This document shows positions 36,019 through 46,300 of a stretch of DNA of 64,000 nucleotides, in pieces. The stretch spans positions 1-64,000 of the forward strand of contig JAEWZT010000003.1 of the NCBI GenBank assembly GCA_023458375.1, written 5' to 3'. Within the stretch, counting starts at the first letter, position 1; each line of letters opens with the position of its first letter. The notes beneath the pieces are model-generated. The model made no database searches. It was given only the letters and a program-made list of their open reading frames with translations, and was not told where the DNA came from. The stretch is from Bacillota bacterium (GTDB lineage: Bacteria; Bacillota; Clostridia; Christensenellales; CAG-314). The position numbers and the translations under genes were made by a program.

Positions 36019-36047
36019 TTATTAAACATTATTGTCCGCTCTGTCAA
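36019..36047 (-). promoter_or_regulatory. SigA-type promoter of coaX-uvrB-uvrA
   Basis: On the minus strand TTGACA (36047-36042), 17-bp spacer, TAATAA (36024-36019), 20 bases before the coaX ATG, with AAAGGA as ribosome site. Confidence 0.75.
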
Positions 36048-36078
36048 GCGTTTTAGAACAAATGTTCTTGTTTCGATT

Positions 36079-36714
36079 TTATTCTTCTTGGGGGAGCGCT
36101 TCAATGCCCAAGTGCAGCCCCTTGCGCACGCCTAAAACTACCAAAGGCGCGCCTATAATTGAAATTAAGTATTCGGGAAGGATATTTGTAAACATTACCG
36201 CCCAAATGATTGCAAAAAAGCCCTTAAATTCCATACCCAGACCTTTTTGAATGAGTATGGTGCTGCCCAAAAAGAGCGAGGTATTTACGATTAAACCGAC
36301 AAAAGTCGCAATGGAAATACAAAGTATCTGCCTTGAACGGGCGCTCATTTTGCCGTTTTTGGAAAGGAATAAAAGCAGCCTGTAAGCGCCGAAAGCGGCA
36401 ATGCCCACAGGCAGGCGGGTAAGCATATACTGCACGGGCATTAAATAAGGCGCCCCCGCAAGAAGCGCTTGACCCAAAACGCCGGGCATAATTAACTCTT
36501 TAACCAGGCTTGAAAGACCGAAGAATACCCCCGCAAAAAAGGCTATCAGCCACTCGTTTTTAACAAAGGCGAAACTAAACATTACCAAGAGCACAATTGC
36601 CGCCGTTGAAATGCCCAAGCCTAAGCTGAACAACCTGTCAAGCGCCATCGCAACCGCTATGGCGGCAAGCATTATGCCGTAAAGGGCGACGTAAAAAGCT
36701 TTGTTTGTTTTCAT
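36079..36714 (-). CDS. ECF transporter S component, vitamin unassigned
   Basis: A 211-residue membrane protein with about six hydrophobic segments, resembling substrate-binding (S) components of energy-coupling factor transporters. It ends with NILPEYLISIIGAPLVVLGVRKGL, typical of this group. The start at 36714 has GGAGA upstream; a longer frame to 36837 has none. It would pair with the EcfA1-EcfA2-EcfT module at 40.5-43.0 kb. Adjacency to coaX hints at pantothenate, but other vitamins are equally possible. The long leader (promoter-like TATAAT near 36892) was checked for known riboswitches and none was recognised. Confidence 0.8.
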   Translation of the reverse strand: MKTNKAFYVALYGIMLAAIAVAMALDRLFSLGLGISTAAIVLLVMFSFAFVKNEWLIAFFAGVFFGLSSLVKELIMPGVLGQALLAGAPYLMPVQYMLTRLPVGIAAFGAYRLLLFLSKNGKMSARSRQILCISIATFVGLIVNTSLFLGSTILIQKGLGMEFKGFFAIIWAVMFTNILPEYLISIIGAPLVVLGVRKGLHLGIEALPQEE

Positions 36715-36992
36715 AAAAAAGTCTCCACTGCGGTTTTGTAGCTTAAACCCCCCTCGCGCTTTAAGTCGGGAATTTATATAAAAATCCCCCGCTCTTTTCG
36801 GGAAGAAGTTTAAAAATACCGCGTGCTGTTTTTGCAATCAAACAACAAAAATTAAGATACCGCTTCATAGAATGCGGTTCGGTCATTATTATATCATAAA
36901 GCATTGCCCTTGTAACAGTTTTTTTAGCATTTGCGTAATGTAAAATAGGCCGACAAGGAGTAGTCGGTATATTCACAAGAGGAGGTTTTATA

Positions 36993-37214
36993 ATGTTTGG
37001 CAACATGTTCGGCTTTGACGACTTTGACAAGGGCGACAAGGGTGGCGGCGGCTGCGGCTTTAATTGCAGCTGGGTCATTCTTTTGCTTTTGTTCTGTTGC
37101 TGCTGCGGCGGAAAAATGAAAAACTTTTCCCTGCACGTCAATCCTTGCTGCTTAATCCTTTTATTAGGGCTGTTGTTCTGCACGGGCGGAATTAAGTTCA
37201 ATAAGGATTGCTAG
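36993..37214 (+). CDS. Small Cys- and Gly-rich membrane protein
   Basis: A 73-residue protein with a Gly/Asp-rich head, GGGGCGFNC at 18-26, a hydrophobic segment ending FCCCCGG at about 34-40, and a second hydrophobic segment (about 50-65). It resembles the high-cysteine 'HCB'-type small proteins of spore formers, but I cannot confirm the family. AGAGGAGG lies seven bases before ATG and a terminator follows, which supports the plus-strand frame over the Pro/Gln-rich frame on the other strand. Confidence 0.72.
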   Translation: MFGNMFGFDDFDKGDKGGGGCGFNCSWVILLLLFCCCCGGKMKNFSLHVNPCCLILLLGLLFCTGGIKFNKDC

Positions 37215-37253
37215 CCGTTGTAATTTAACAAAAGAATTACATAGCGGAAAAAG

Positions 37254-37281
37254 GGGGAAAGTGTATTCTTTCCCCTAATTT
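37254..37281 (+). terminator. Terminator of Cys-rich protein gene
   Basis: GGGGAAAG (37254-37261) pairs with CTTTCCCC (37268-37275) and is followed by TAATTTTT. A second perfect hairpin lies at 37284-37292/37296-37304. Confidence 0.75.
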
Positions 37282-37304
37282 TTCGCGGTTTATTCTAAAC
37301 CGCG

Positions 37305-37965
37305 GACTTTATAAACTTTATTTTATTGCTAATGCGCTTTAATTATGCTTAATTTAAGCATTATTATGTTTATTTTTCTCGTCTTTATATCGGTAACAAT
37401 CACATAGCTATTTTGCCGCTTAATACGCCGCGCCGCGCTTATTTAAGGCTTTGCTTTTTTAAAAAAAGCCAATCTGAGAAAAGCTTTTAATTTTTGCGCC
37501 TTAAAACTATTAGTTTACCTGTTAGTTGCCCGAAAATTAGCCCGATGCTGCCTGATTTGCACGAAAGTTACCTAATATTTCGCCCGAAAGTTCGCGAAAT
37601 TAGCCCGATGTTGCCTAACTTTGCCCGAAAGTTTACATGAAAGTTTGCACAAAAGTTTGCAAAAAAGTTAGTCCGATATTGCCTGATATCTTGTCCGATA
37701 GTTTGCCCGAAGTTTGCACAAAAGTCACAAATAGTTAGCGCTGAAAAGACAAGCTAAATAGTGACTTAAAATATGAAATACTAAAAAACAAGTTTATATT
37801 TTAACGTTAAACCTTTAACTATGTTTTGGTTATATTGAGGTTTCGGCGCGGGAGGGTAGTTTTTTCCTTTGTTGCAAGCCGCTTCAAAAACATAGCGACG
37901 ACGATTATTTTTAACTTTATTTCCAAACGCGGCGAAATGCAAAGCACAAAGTTAACTTTCTTACG
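37305..37965. repeat. Spacer with degenerate ~64-bp tandem repeat
   Basis: No gene is seen. Between about 37512 and 37735 the sequence is built from variants of short words, mainly GCCCGAAAGTT and TTTGCACAAAAGTT. A longer word, TTAGYCCGAT followed by TGCCT, begins at 37537, 37600 and 37668, giving a period of 63-68 bp. The units are too divergent for recent duplication. No flanking cas or transposase gene is present. Confidence 0.6.
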
Positions 37966-39384
37966 TTATTCTTTAAGGGGTGTTTGCGGCTTTATTTTTT
38001 TGTAGGCGTTTGTCCAATTGCCGTAGCGCAGGCGGAAAAAGCTGATTATTCCCCTTACCGCAAGGTCGGTAGCCATAGCATACCAAGCGCATTCCACGCC
38101 TAATCCGGTAACCTTAAACAGGATAAATGCAAGGGGAATCCTTACCAGCCACATGCCCGCAAGGGCTATAAAGAAAGGCCATTTTGTATCGCCCGCCCCC
38201 CTCAAAGCGCCCGAAGCCACCATTGAAAGGGCAAAAAGAGCCTGCGGGAAAGACTCAATTTTAAGCAGTTTTGAGCCTAATTGCCTTACCGTTTCGTCTG
38301 CGGTAAAGACGCTTATAAGCTGGTATGAAAATAAGTAAAGCACCACGCCCATAAGGGACATTAAAATCATGCCGCCAATAACGCAGTATTTGGTGTATTT
38401 TTTGGCTAGCTTTTCTTTTTTTGCCCCCAGTGACTGGGAAGAAAGGGTAGTCGCCGCCACCGAAAAGCCCATACCGGGCATATAGGTTATGCTTTCTGCG
38501 GTAAGCGCCAAAGTATGCGCCGCCAGCGATATTTTCCCCACGCCTGAAATAAGCCTTGTAATTACCACCTGCCCCAAGTTAAGCGTAACCCTTTCTAGCG
38601 CGACGGGGCTTCCCAGCACAAGCATTTCTTTCCAAATATCCTTTTCAATGTGAAATTTTTCTTTAAATGTAAATCCTAAATCTTTTTTTCTCATTAATGC
38701 AAGACCCAGCATAACGCAGGAAAAAGCCGTTGCCGCGACGGTTGTCGACGCCGCGCCCGCAATGCCCCAGCCCGCGCCCCACATTATAAAAACTTTGCCG
38801 AAAACAGCAATTTCCCTCGTGGGATAAATAAATAAAAAGTTTAAAATCACGTTTATGAGGTTGGTAAAAATATTGAACACCAAAGGGGTTTTGGTATCTC
38901 CCTGGCAGCGCAAAATCGCCGAAAAGACCGCCATACCCAAAGTAAAAGGATAGCCCGCCGCAATAATGGCAAGATAGGTTGTAGCGCCCCGTATAAGCTC
39001 GGCGTCCCCATTAAGCCACGAAGGAATAAAGGGCGAAAGCGATGCCACCGCCGCCGCAAAAGAAACTCCCAAAATCGCCACCGCCAAAAAAGACTGTTTG
39101 ACGACTCTTTTTGCTTTGCCCAAGTCGCCCTCTCCTATCGCCCGCCCTACGGGCACCGAAAGCCCTACGCTGATGCCGGCGAAAAACCCGTTTACAAGCC
39201 AGATAGTGCTCATTACAAGCCCCACCGATGCGGTGGCGTTAGTGCCTATTGCGCCTACCATGGCGGTGTCAACGTAGTTTACGGCGGTTAACAGTATCTG
39301 TTCTAAAATTGCAGGCCAGGCAAGCAGAAAAATAACTTTAACCGCGCTTTGGTTTTCATCCAGAATATTTAAGCGTTTTTTCAT
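37966..39384 (-). CDS. MATE family efflux transporter
   Basis: A 472-residue protein with about twelve membrane segments in two related halves, as in the MATE multidrug and toxin exporters (NorM/DinF group). The start at 39384 is one base after the truA stop (TGATATG), so translation is probably coupled; an upstream TTG seven codons earlier has no site. The substrate is unknown. It exports in exchange for Na+ or H+ in known members. Confidence 0.93.
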   Translation of the reverse strand: MKKRLNILDENQSAVKVIFLLAWPAILEQILLTAVNYVDTAMVGAIGTNATASVGLVMSTIWLVNGFFAGISVGLSVPVGRAIGEGDLGKAKRVVKQSFLAVAILGVSFAAAVASLSPFIPSWLNGDAELIRGATTYLAIIAAGYPFTLGMAVFSAILRCQGDTKTPLVFNIFTNLINVILNFLFIYPTREIAVFGKVFIMWGAGWGIAGAASTTVAATAFSCVMLGLALMRKKDLGFTFKEKFHIEKDIWKEMLVLGSPVALERVTLNLGQVVITRLISGVGKISLAAHTLALTAESITYMPGMGFSVAATTLSSQSLGAKKEKLAKKYTKYCVIGGMILMSLMGVVLYLFSYQLISVFTADETVRQLGSKLLKIESFPQALFALSMVASGALRGAGDTKWPFFIALAGMWLVRIPLAFILFKVTGLGVECAWYAMATDLAVRGIISFFRLRYGNWTNAYKKIKPQTPLKE

Positions 39385-39385
39385 A

Positions 39386-40120
39386 TCAGTAGTCAGCCTG
39401 CACAAATGTCAGCCCTTTTCCCGGCAAGGTTTTAAAATATTTGATTCTTTTTTTGAGTGAAAGCATGGTTTCTATGTCTTCCGTTTGTAATTTTCCCTGC
39501 CCCAGCCAAAGCAGAGTGCCGGCAATATTGCGCACCATATTGTATAAAAAGGCATTGCCTTTAACTGTAATCTCCAAGATATTTTCCTCTTGGCATATGT
39601 CAAGGGAATATATTGTCCTCACGCTTCCCAAAATATTGCTTCCCTGCCGCGCAAAAGCCGAAAAGTCGTGCGTGCCGCAAAAAAGCGCCCCTCCCCGCTT
39701 CATTTTTTCTACGTCAGGCTGCTTATAAAGCTGCAAATGCGTCTGGTCTAAAAAGGGCTGCCGCGCGGAGTCTATATAAAAGCGGTAAAGGTAAGTCTTG
39801 CTTTTGGCGCTTTTGCGCGCGTCAAAATCATCTCCCACCCTTTGCGCGCTAACGGCAGAAATATCCTGGGGCAAAAACCTGTTAAGCCCTAAAACAATTT
39901 TGGACAAAGGAATGTTTTTGGGCGCGTCAAAGTGAAGGGGATAATTTAAGGCGTGCACTCCTTCGTCGGTGCGCCCCGCCCCCGTAACCCTGCAAAACTG
40001 CCCGAACAGCTTTTCAATCGCGCTTTCCACCTCTTTTTGAAGGGTGTTGGCGTTATCTTGATACTGCCAGCCGTGGTAATTCGTGCCCAGATATGAAATT
40101 GTGAGTTTTATCCTTTGCAT
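39386..40120 (-). CDS. truA: tRNA pseudouridine(38-40) synthase
   Basis: A 244-residue synthase modifying the anticodon stem of tRNAs. The catalytic aspartate is D52 in GAGRTDEGVHA (48-58). YLGTNYHGWQYQ near the N-terminus is typical. It follows ecfT after a 374-bp gap, keeping the ecfA1-ecfA2-ecfT-truA order known from other Bacillota. Confidence 0.97.
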   Translation of the reverse strand: MQRIKLTISYLGTNYHGWQYQDNANTLQKEVESAIEKLFGQFCRVTGAGRTDEGVHALNYPLHFDAPKNIPLSKIVLGLNRFLPQDISAVSAQRVGDDFDARKSAKSKTYLYRFYIDSARQPFLDQTHLQLYKQPDVEKMKRGGALFCGTHDFSAFARQGSNILGSVRTIYSLDICQEENILEITVKGNAFLYNMVRNIAGTLLWLGQGKLQTEDIETMLSLKKRIKYFKTLPGKGLTFVQADY

Positions 40121-40494
40121 TGCTTTTCTTTATTGTTTGCATATTATAAAGTTTTTGTCAACGCATTTTTAATGCCGATTAAAAACTGTCTTAGGATTAT
40201 AAATCTTAATTTTGGGACGCTTTAAAAAAGCCGTTTTTTCTTTATTTTAATCTTAAATATAAAAATGAATAAACCATAATAAAAAAAATAGCCGTTAACT
40301 AAAAAAGGCGCGCGTTAACTTGTTGCGCCGCCGTTGTTCTTGCGTAGAACCTTATAATGCCGCCGTATAATTTTCCATACCTTTTGCTGTTTTTTTGGCG
40401 GTTTTTTAACCGCAGGTTGAAATTGTTTTTATTATTTAGTTACACAGTTTAAAGGCACTCGCTGTTTTTAAGGATTACACCCTTTTTTTGTATT
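40121..40494. other. Spacer between ecfT and truA
   Basis: No gene seen. A TTGACA word and a TATAAT lie just upstream of truA (40148-40165) but with poor mutual spacing. A small hairpin (GCGGTT/AACCGC) lies at 40398-40413. Confidence 0.5.
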
Positions 40495-41349
40495 TTAATA
40501 AGTCACCCAAAGGGGCAGGTCTATGCCGCTTCCTTCTTTCATGTAGGCGTAAAGCATAAAGATTGCGGTAAAAAAGATAAAAATTACCAGTGTTCCCACT
40601 AAGTCGCGCCAGGTAAGTCGCATAATTCTCATTTGCGTGCGCTTAGTTGCCCCTTCGTAGCAGCGGCTGTTCATCGCAAGCGCCAATTCGTCGGCGCGCC
40701 GGAAGGAAGACACCAAAAGGGGAATTAAAATGGGTATGAAGGCTTTTGCGCGCTTTATAAGCCCCCCGCTGTCAAAGGAAGCCCCCCTCGCCTTTTGCGC
40801 TTTTACAATTCTGTCCGTTTCGTCAATTAAGGTGGGGATAAAGGAAAGCGCCAGCGACATAATGAGAGCCAGTTCGTGGACGGGAAAGCGTATGACCTTT
40901 AAAGGCTTAAACAAGCTTTCAATGCCGTGCGTTAAGTCCACCGGGGTGGTGGTAAGCGTCAAAAGGCTTGCCCCCGTTACCAAAAAGATAATTCTAAGCG
41001 TCATTTTTGCGGCAAAGATAAGTCCGCCGTCATATATTTTAAATATCCACCAGTCAACTAAAAGCACCGAGCTTGCGTCGGGAGCAAAGAAAAAGATATT
41101 TAGTACGCTTGTCAAAAGCAATAAAAAGATAATGCCTTTAATGCTCCTTAATATGCTCATTAAAGGTATTTTTGAAGAGGCTACCGCCAAAAGCAAAAAA
41201 CACAATACTATGCCGAAGCCGAAAAAACTTTGCACGAAAAAAATGCCCACAAGGTAAAAAAGGTTGAGCAAAATTTTTACCCTGCTGTCCATTTTGTGAA
41301 GCAGAGAGTCGGAGGGGTAATACTGCCCAAGAGTTACGTCTCTAAACAT
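40495..41349 (-). CDS. ecfT: ECF transporter T component
   Basis: A 284-residue membrane scaffold protein with about five hydrophobic segments. It couples the two ATPases to exchangeable S components. The coupling helices carry KAQKARGAS at about 184-192 and AMNSRCYEGA at about 225-234, variants of the Ala-Arg-Gly motifs. It overlaps ecfA2 by eight bases. Confidence 0.95.
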   Translation of the reverse strand: MFRDVTLGQYYPSDSLLHKMDSRVKILLNLFYLVGIFFVQSFFGFGIVLCFLLLAVASSKIPLMSILRSIKGIIFLLLLTSVLNIFFFAPDASSVLLVDWWIFKIYDGGLIFAAKMTLRIIFLVTGASLLTLTTTPVDLTHGIESLFKPLKVIRFPVHELALIMSLALSFIPTLIDETDRIVKAQKARGASFDSGGLIKRAKAFIPILIPLLVSSFRRADELALAMNSRCYEGATKRTQMRIMRLTWRDLVGTLVIFIFFTAIFMLYAYMKEGSGIDLPLWVTY

Positions 41350-42196
41350 TTCCCTTCCGCCTTTTATTGTAAATATCTATTATACTTTGCGCCACGTCTT
41401 TTACTTTAAGCCCCTTGATATCTTGCCCCTTTTCCCTTAAAAGATTTTTAATTACCGCCATAGCGGGCAGTTCAAGCCCCTTGATTTCCCTTCCGTCAAA
41501 CATTTCCTGCGTTGCCGCGTCGCCAAGCACTTTTCCCTCTTCAAAAAGCACCACCCTGTCGGCGTTTTCGTAAATCTCGTTCATATCGTGGCTTACCATA
41601 ATAACGGTTACGCCCTTTTGTTTGTTAAGCTGCCTTACTATTGAAAGTATTTGCCCCTTGCCCTGCGGGTCAAGCCCCGCCGTAGGTTCGTCTAAAATCA
41701 AAATGCCGGGGTTTGTGGCAAGCACGCCCGCAAGCGCCGCCCTTCTGCGTTCGCCGCCCGACAAATCAAAGGGGGACTTTTGCGCCGTTAGGTTATAGTC
41801 AAGCCCCACCATTTCAATGGCTTCCTTAACGCGCCTGTCAATTTCTTCCTTTTCCATTTTGGCGTTTTTGGGTCCGAACGCGACGTCTATCGCCACAGTG
41901 TCTGCAAAAAGTTGGTATTCGGGATATTGGAATACCATGCCGACCTCTTTTCTCAAAGAGGTAAAATCGGGTTTTTTGGCGGTAAGGTCAATGCCGTTTA
42001 CAATAACGCTCCCGCTTTGGACTTTAATAAGCCCGTTAAGGTGCTGCACAAAGGTGCTTTTTCCGCTTCCCGTGTGACCTATTATGGCAAGCATCTCGCC
42101 TTTTTCAACGCTTAAATTAACGCCGTTAAGCGCCTGTTTTGCAAAGGGCGATTTGGGGTTATAGGTATAAGAGAGGTCTTTTACTTCAATTTGCAT
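41342..42196 (-). CDS. ecfA2: ECF transporter ATPase A2
   Basis: A 284-residue ABC ATPase. Walker A is GHTGSGKST near 40, the signature is LSGGERRRAALAG near 145, and Walker B is ILILDEPTAGLDP near 165. It overlaps ecfA1 by 16 bases and ecfT by eight, so the three are tightly coupled. It forms a heterodimer with EcfA1. Confidence 0.96.
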   Translation of the reverse strand: MQIEVKDLSYTYNPKSPFAKQALNGVNLSVEKGEMLAIIGHTGSGKSTFVQHLNGLIKVQSGSVIVNGIDLTAKKPDFTSLRKEVGMVFQYPEYQLFADTVAIDVAFGPKNAKMEKEEIDRRVKEAIEMVGLDYNLTAQKSPFDLSGGERRRAALAGVLATNPGILILDEPTAGLDPQGKGQILSIVRQLNKQKGVTVIMVSHDMNEIYENADRVVLFEEGKVLGDAATQEMFDGREIKGLELPAMAVIKNLLREKGQDIKGLKVKDVAQSIIDIYNKRRKGNV

Positions 42197-43035
42197 ATTT
42201 CCTCCCCCAGCGTTTTAGCGTCTGTAATAAATTTGTCTTTAATGGGCAAACCGCCCTCAATCAATAAGTTTGTAAGCTCTACCACGCGCGGGAGCATAAG
42301 CCCCGCGTTTTCTATTAAGTCTTTCTGCCCGAAAATTTCTAAGGGGCTTGCCGCCGCGACAATACCGCCCTCTTTCATAACCAAAACCCTGTCGGCTTCT
42401 TCCGCCTCTTCCATAAAGTGGGTTATTAAAATTACGGTCATGCCAAGCGTTTTGTTGAGCGTTTTGGCGACGGTTAAAACTTCCTTTCTGCCCGCGGGGT
42501 CAAGCATGGCGGTGGATTCGTCTAAAATCAGCACTTTTGGCTTTATGGCAAGGGCGCCCGCAATAGCCACGCGCTGCTTTTGTCCTCCCGAAAGCTTGTG
42601 GGGGCTTGACGAAGCGTAGTCAAGCATACCAACAAATTGCAGCGATTGCCTAACCCTTTCCACAATTTCCTTTTGCGGCACCGCTAAGTTTTCCGGTCCG
42701 AAAGCAACGTCCTCTTCCACAATGCTAGCTACCATTTGGTTGTCGGGGTTTTGAAATACCATGCCCACGTTTTTGCGTATTTCAAAAATATTGCCCTGTT
42801 CTTTGGTGTTTTTTCCCATTACCGTTACGTCGCCGCTTTTGGGTATAAGCAGCCCGTTCAAAAGCTTTGCCAACGTGCTTTTTCCGCTCCCGTTATGCCC
42901 TACTATTGCAACAAATTCTCCCGCGTAAAAGTCTACGCTGATATTTTCAACGCCCGTTACGCGCGCGGGGTTTCCCTCGCTGTCGTAACTTTTATAGTAA
43001 AAACACACTTCTTTTAGCGATATAACGGTATCCAT
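42181..43035 (-). CDS. ecfA1: ECF transporter ATPase A1
   Basis: A 284-residue ABC ATPase. Walker A is GHNGSGKST near 46, the signature is LSGGQKQRVAIAG near 144, and Walker B is VLILDESTAMLDP near 164, with Ser in place of the usual Pro after DE. First gene of the ECF operon. A TATAAT box ends eight bases before the ATG, so the message is probably leaderless. Confidence 0.96.
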   Translation of the reverse strand: MDTVISLKEVCFYYKSYDSEGNPARVTGVENISVDFYAGEFVAIVGHNGSGKSTLAKLLNGLLIPKSGDVTVMGKNTKEQGNIFEIRKNVGMVFQNPDNQMVASIVEEDVAFGPENLAVPQKEIVERVRQSLQFVGMLDYASSSPHKLSGGQKQRVAIAGALAIKPKVLILDESTAMLDPAGRKEVLTVAKTLNKTLGMTVILITHFMEEAEEADRVLVMKEGGIVAAASPLEIFGQKDLIENAGLMLPRVVELTNLLIEGGLPIKDKFITDAKTLGEEICKLK

Positions 43036-43043
43036 AGATTTTT

Positions 43044-43072
43044 ATTATAACAATATCCGCTATTTTTAGCAA
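43044..43072 (-). promoter_or_regulatory. Promoter of the ECF operon
   Basis: On the minus strand TTGCTA (43072-43067), 17-bp spacer, TATAAT (43049-43044) with TGT before it, then eight bases to the ATG. The predicted RNA start leaves a leader of only about two bases. Confidence 0.7.
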
Positions 43073-43250
43073 CACAATAACCGCAAGTTGAAAAGGGGTA
43101 AAGGGTAAAAAGCCTGCAAAAGCAAACAATGTTTATTGTCAAAAGATTATGCGCTGAAAAAAAGCGGCTCGTTGGGTTTACTTTTTTCTAATCCCCGCTT
43201 TTGCAAAGATATTTGCCCGCCGCATTTAGGCTGATTTATCCCTTTAATTA

Positions 43251-43279
43251 TTGACTTAAAAGCGCTTAGCACTTATAAT
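43251..43279 (+). promoter_or_regulatory. Promoter of nifJ
   Basis: TTGACT (43251-43256), 17-bp spacer, TATAAT (43274-43279), 62 bases before the nifJ ATG, which has AGAGGAG as ribosome site. The rest of the 43036-43340 gap is plain spacer. Confidence 0.8.
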
Positions 43280-43340
43280 TAAAAATAGCGTTAAAAGCGA
43301 AATACTAATGTAGCTATTACATAGAAAAGAGGAGTAAAGT

Positions 43341-46300
43341 ATGAGAAAAGTTACTATTGACGGAAATACCGCGGCGGCTCACGTTGCTTATGCGCTTTCC
43401 GACTGCGCCTGCATTTATCCCATTACGCCCAGTTCCACAATGGCGGAAGTCGCCGACGAATGGGCGGCGGCGGGGCGCAAAAACATCTTTGGGCAAAAGG
43501 TAAAAATTACCGAAATGCAGTCTGAGGCGGGCGCGGCGGGCGCTATGCACGGCTCCCTTGCGGCGGGCGCGTTGACCACCACATTTACGGCAAGCCAGGG
43601 GCTTTTGCTTATGATTCCCAATATGTATAAAATTGCCGGCGAGCTTACCCCTTGCGTAATTCACGTTTCGGCAAGAGCGCTGGCGGCGCACGCGCTTTCA
43701 ATATTCGGCGACCACCAAGACGTTATGGCGTGCCGTCAAACGGGTTTTGCAATGCTTGCTTCCGCAAGCGTGCAGGAAGCTATGGACTTAGCCTTAGTTT
43801 CCCACCTTGCCACCTTAGAGGCGAGAGTTCCTTTCCTGCATTTCTTCGACGGCTTCCGCACCAGCCACGAAGTGAGCAAAATTGAGGAAATAAGCTACGA
43901 AGATATCGCTAAATTAGTTAAAAAAGAATATATAGACGACTTCCGCGCGCGCGCTTTAAACCCCGAACACCCCCACCAGCGCGGCACGGCGCAAAACCCC
44001 GACATTTATTTCCAAAACAGAGAGGCGGGCAACAAGTTTTATGACACAGTTCCCCAAATCGTAGAAAAATATATGGCGCAGGTTTCCGCCTTAACGGGCA
44101 GGAATTACCATTTGTTTGACTATGTGGGCGCGCCCGACGCCAAAAAGGTTATCATCGTAATGGGCAGCGGCGCCGACGTATGCGAAGAGACGGTAAACTA
44201 CCTGTTGCAAAAAGGCGAAAAAGTGGGAGTGCTTAAAGTAAGGCTTTACCGTCCCTTTGCTGCCGACAGATTTTTGGCGGCTCTGCCGCAAAGCATTGAA
44301 AAAATTGCCGTCTTAGACAGGACAAAGGAAAACGGAAGCTTGGGCGAACCCCTTTATTTAGACGTTGTAACAGCTTTGTCCCAAGCGGGCAGAAACATTA
44401 AAACGGTAGGCGGGCGTTACGGGCTGGGAAGCAAAGAGTTTACCCCCTCTATGGCGCTTGCGGTATTTAACAACTTAAACCAAGAGAAGCCCAAAAACGG
44501 ATTTACCGTAGGCATAAACGACGACGTAACCCACTCTTCCATTGAAATTAAAGAATTTATTGACGTAGCCAAAAAAGGCACGACGCGCTGCAAATTCTAC
44601 GGTTTGGGCAGCGACGGCACGGTGGGCGCAAACAAAAACAGTATAAAAATAATAGGCGACCATACCGACTTATACGCGCAGGGCTACTTTGAATATGACA
44701 GCAAAAAGAGCGGCGGACTTACCGTTTCTCACCTGCGCTTCGGACCCAACCCCATTAAGTCAAGCTATTTAATTGACCAGGCTGAGTTTATAGCCTGCCA
44801 CAACGCAAGCTACCTTCTCAAATACGATATGCTTGACAGCGCAAAGGAAGGGGGAGTTTTCCTGCTCAACTGCCAATGGAAGAAAGAAGAGCTTGAAGAA
44901 CACCTGCCCGCCCTTGTCAAAAACCAAATCGCAAACAAAAAACTTAACTTTTATATCATAGACGGGCTTGAACTGGCAAAGAGAAGCGGTTCGGCAAAAT
45001 CCCAAAATATGGTAATGCAGGCGGCTTTCTTTAAGCTGGCAAACATTATCCCCGCCGAGCAGGCAGAGCATTATATGAAAGAAGCCGTCAAAAAGACATA
45101 CGGCAGAAAGGGCGACGCCGTAGTGCAAAGCAATTTCAACGCCATTGACTTAGGTCTTAACGGCTTTGAAAAAGTCGCCGTTCCCTCCGCTTGGGCTACA
45201 ACCTCAACGGGCGCTGCGCGCACCGAAACCACCAACGACGAGTATTTCAAGAGATTTATTAAACCCGTTTTAGACCAAGAAGGAAATAAATTGCCCGTAT
45301 CCGCAATGGATCCCGCGGGCGTTGTCCCCACCGCAACCACCAAATACGAAAAAAGAGCCATCGCGGTGGAAATTCCCAAATGGATTAAAGAAAACTGCAT
45401 ACAGTGCAACCAATGCGCCTTTGTGTGCCCCCACGCCGTAATACGCCCCGTATTGATTCCTAACGGAACTGACAAGCCTCAAAGCTTTGAAACGCTTGCC
45501 GCAACGGGAATAAAGGACGCGCAGATGCGAATCCAAGTCAGCCCCTTAGACTGCACGGGTTGCGGTTCCTGCGCGGCGGTTTGCCCCGCCGTTAAAAAGG
45601 CGCTTGTTATGGTTCCCGCGGAAGAAATTAAGGAAGAAGAAAACTATGAGTTTTCTTTAAAAGTTCAAAAAGCGGCTAACCCCCTCAATAAATATACCGT
45701 TAAGGGCAGCCAGTTTGAAAAGCCTCTGTTTGAATTTTCAGGCGCTTGCGCGGGCTGCGGCGAAACGCCTTATATCAAGCTTGTAACGCAGCTTTTCGGC
45801 GACAGAATGATTGTAGCCAACGCCACGGGCTGCACTTCAATTTACGGCGGTTCCGCCCCCACATGCCCCTATACGCAAAACGAACAGGGTCACGGACCCG
45901 CTTGGGCGAACAGCCTTTTTGAAGACAACGCCGAGTTCGGTCTGGGCATGGCGCTTGCGGTAAAGCAACGCCGCGAACGCGCAGCCGAACTGGTTGAAAA
46001 AATGATTGCCGTTGATTACTGCGACCCCGATTTAAAAGCGGCGGGCAAAAAGTGGCTTGAAACGATGGAAGACAGCGAAGCCTCAAAAGTTTCTTCCGCG
46101 GCTTTAATTAAAGCGCTTGAAGAGGGCGTTGACGTTGATTTAACGGGCACTCAATGGGAAAAAGAATGGCTTGCGGGCGGCAAAGTATGCCGCTGTGAAG
46201 TTTGCGACTTAGCGCGCGAGCTGCTTGAAATGAAAGACGTTTTTGCCAAAAAGTCAGTGTGGATTATAGGCGGCGACGGCTGGGCATACGACATAGGTTA

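Noticed and set aside
36761..37201. Pro/Gln-rich minus-strand frame opposite the Cys-rich gene
   Set aside because: Low-complexity product with no ribosome site; it is the shadow of the plus-strand gene, which has a strong site and a terminator.
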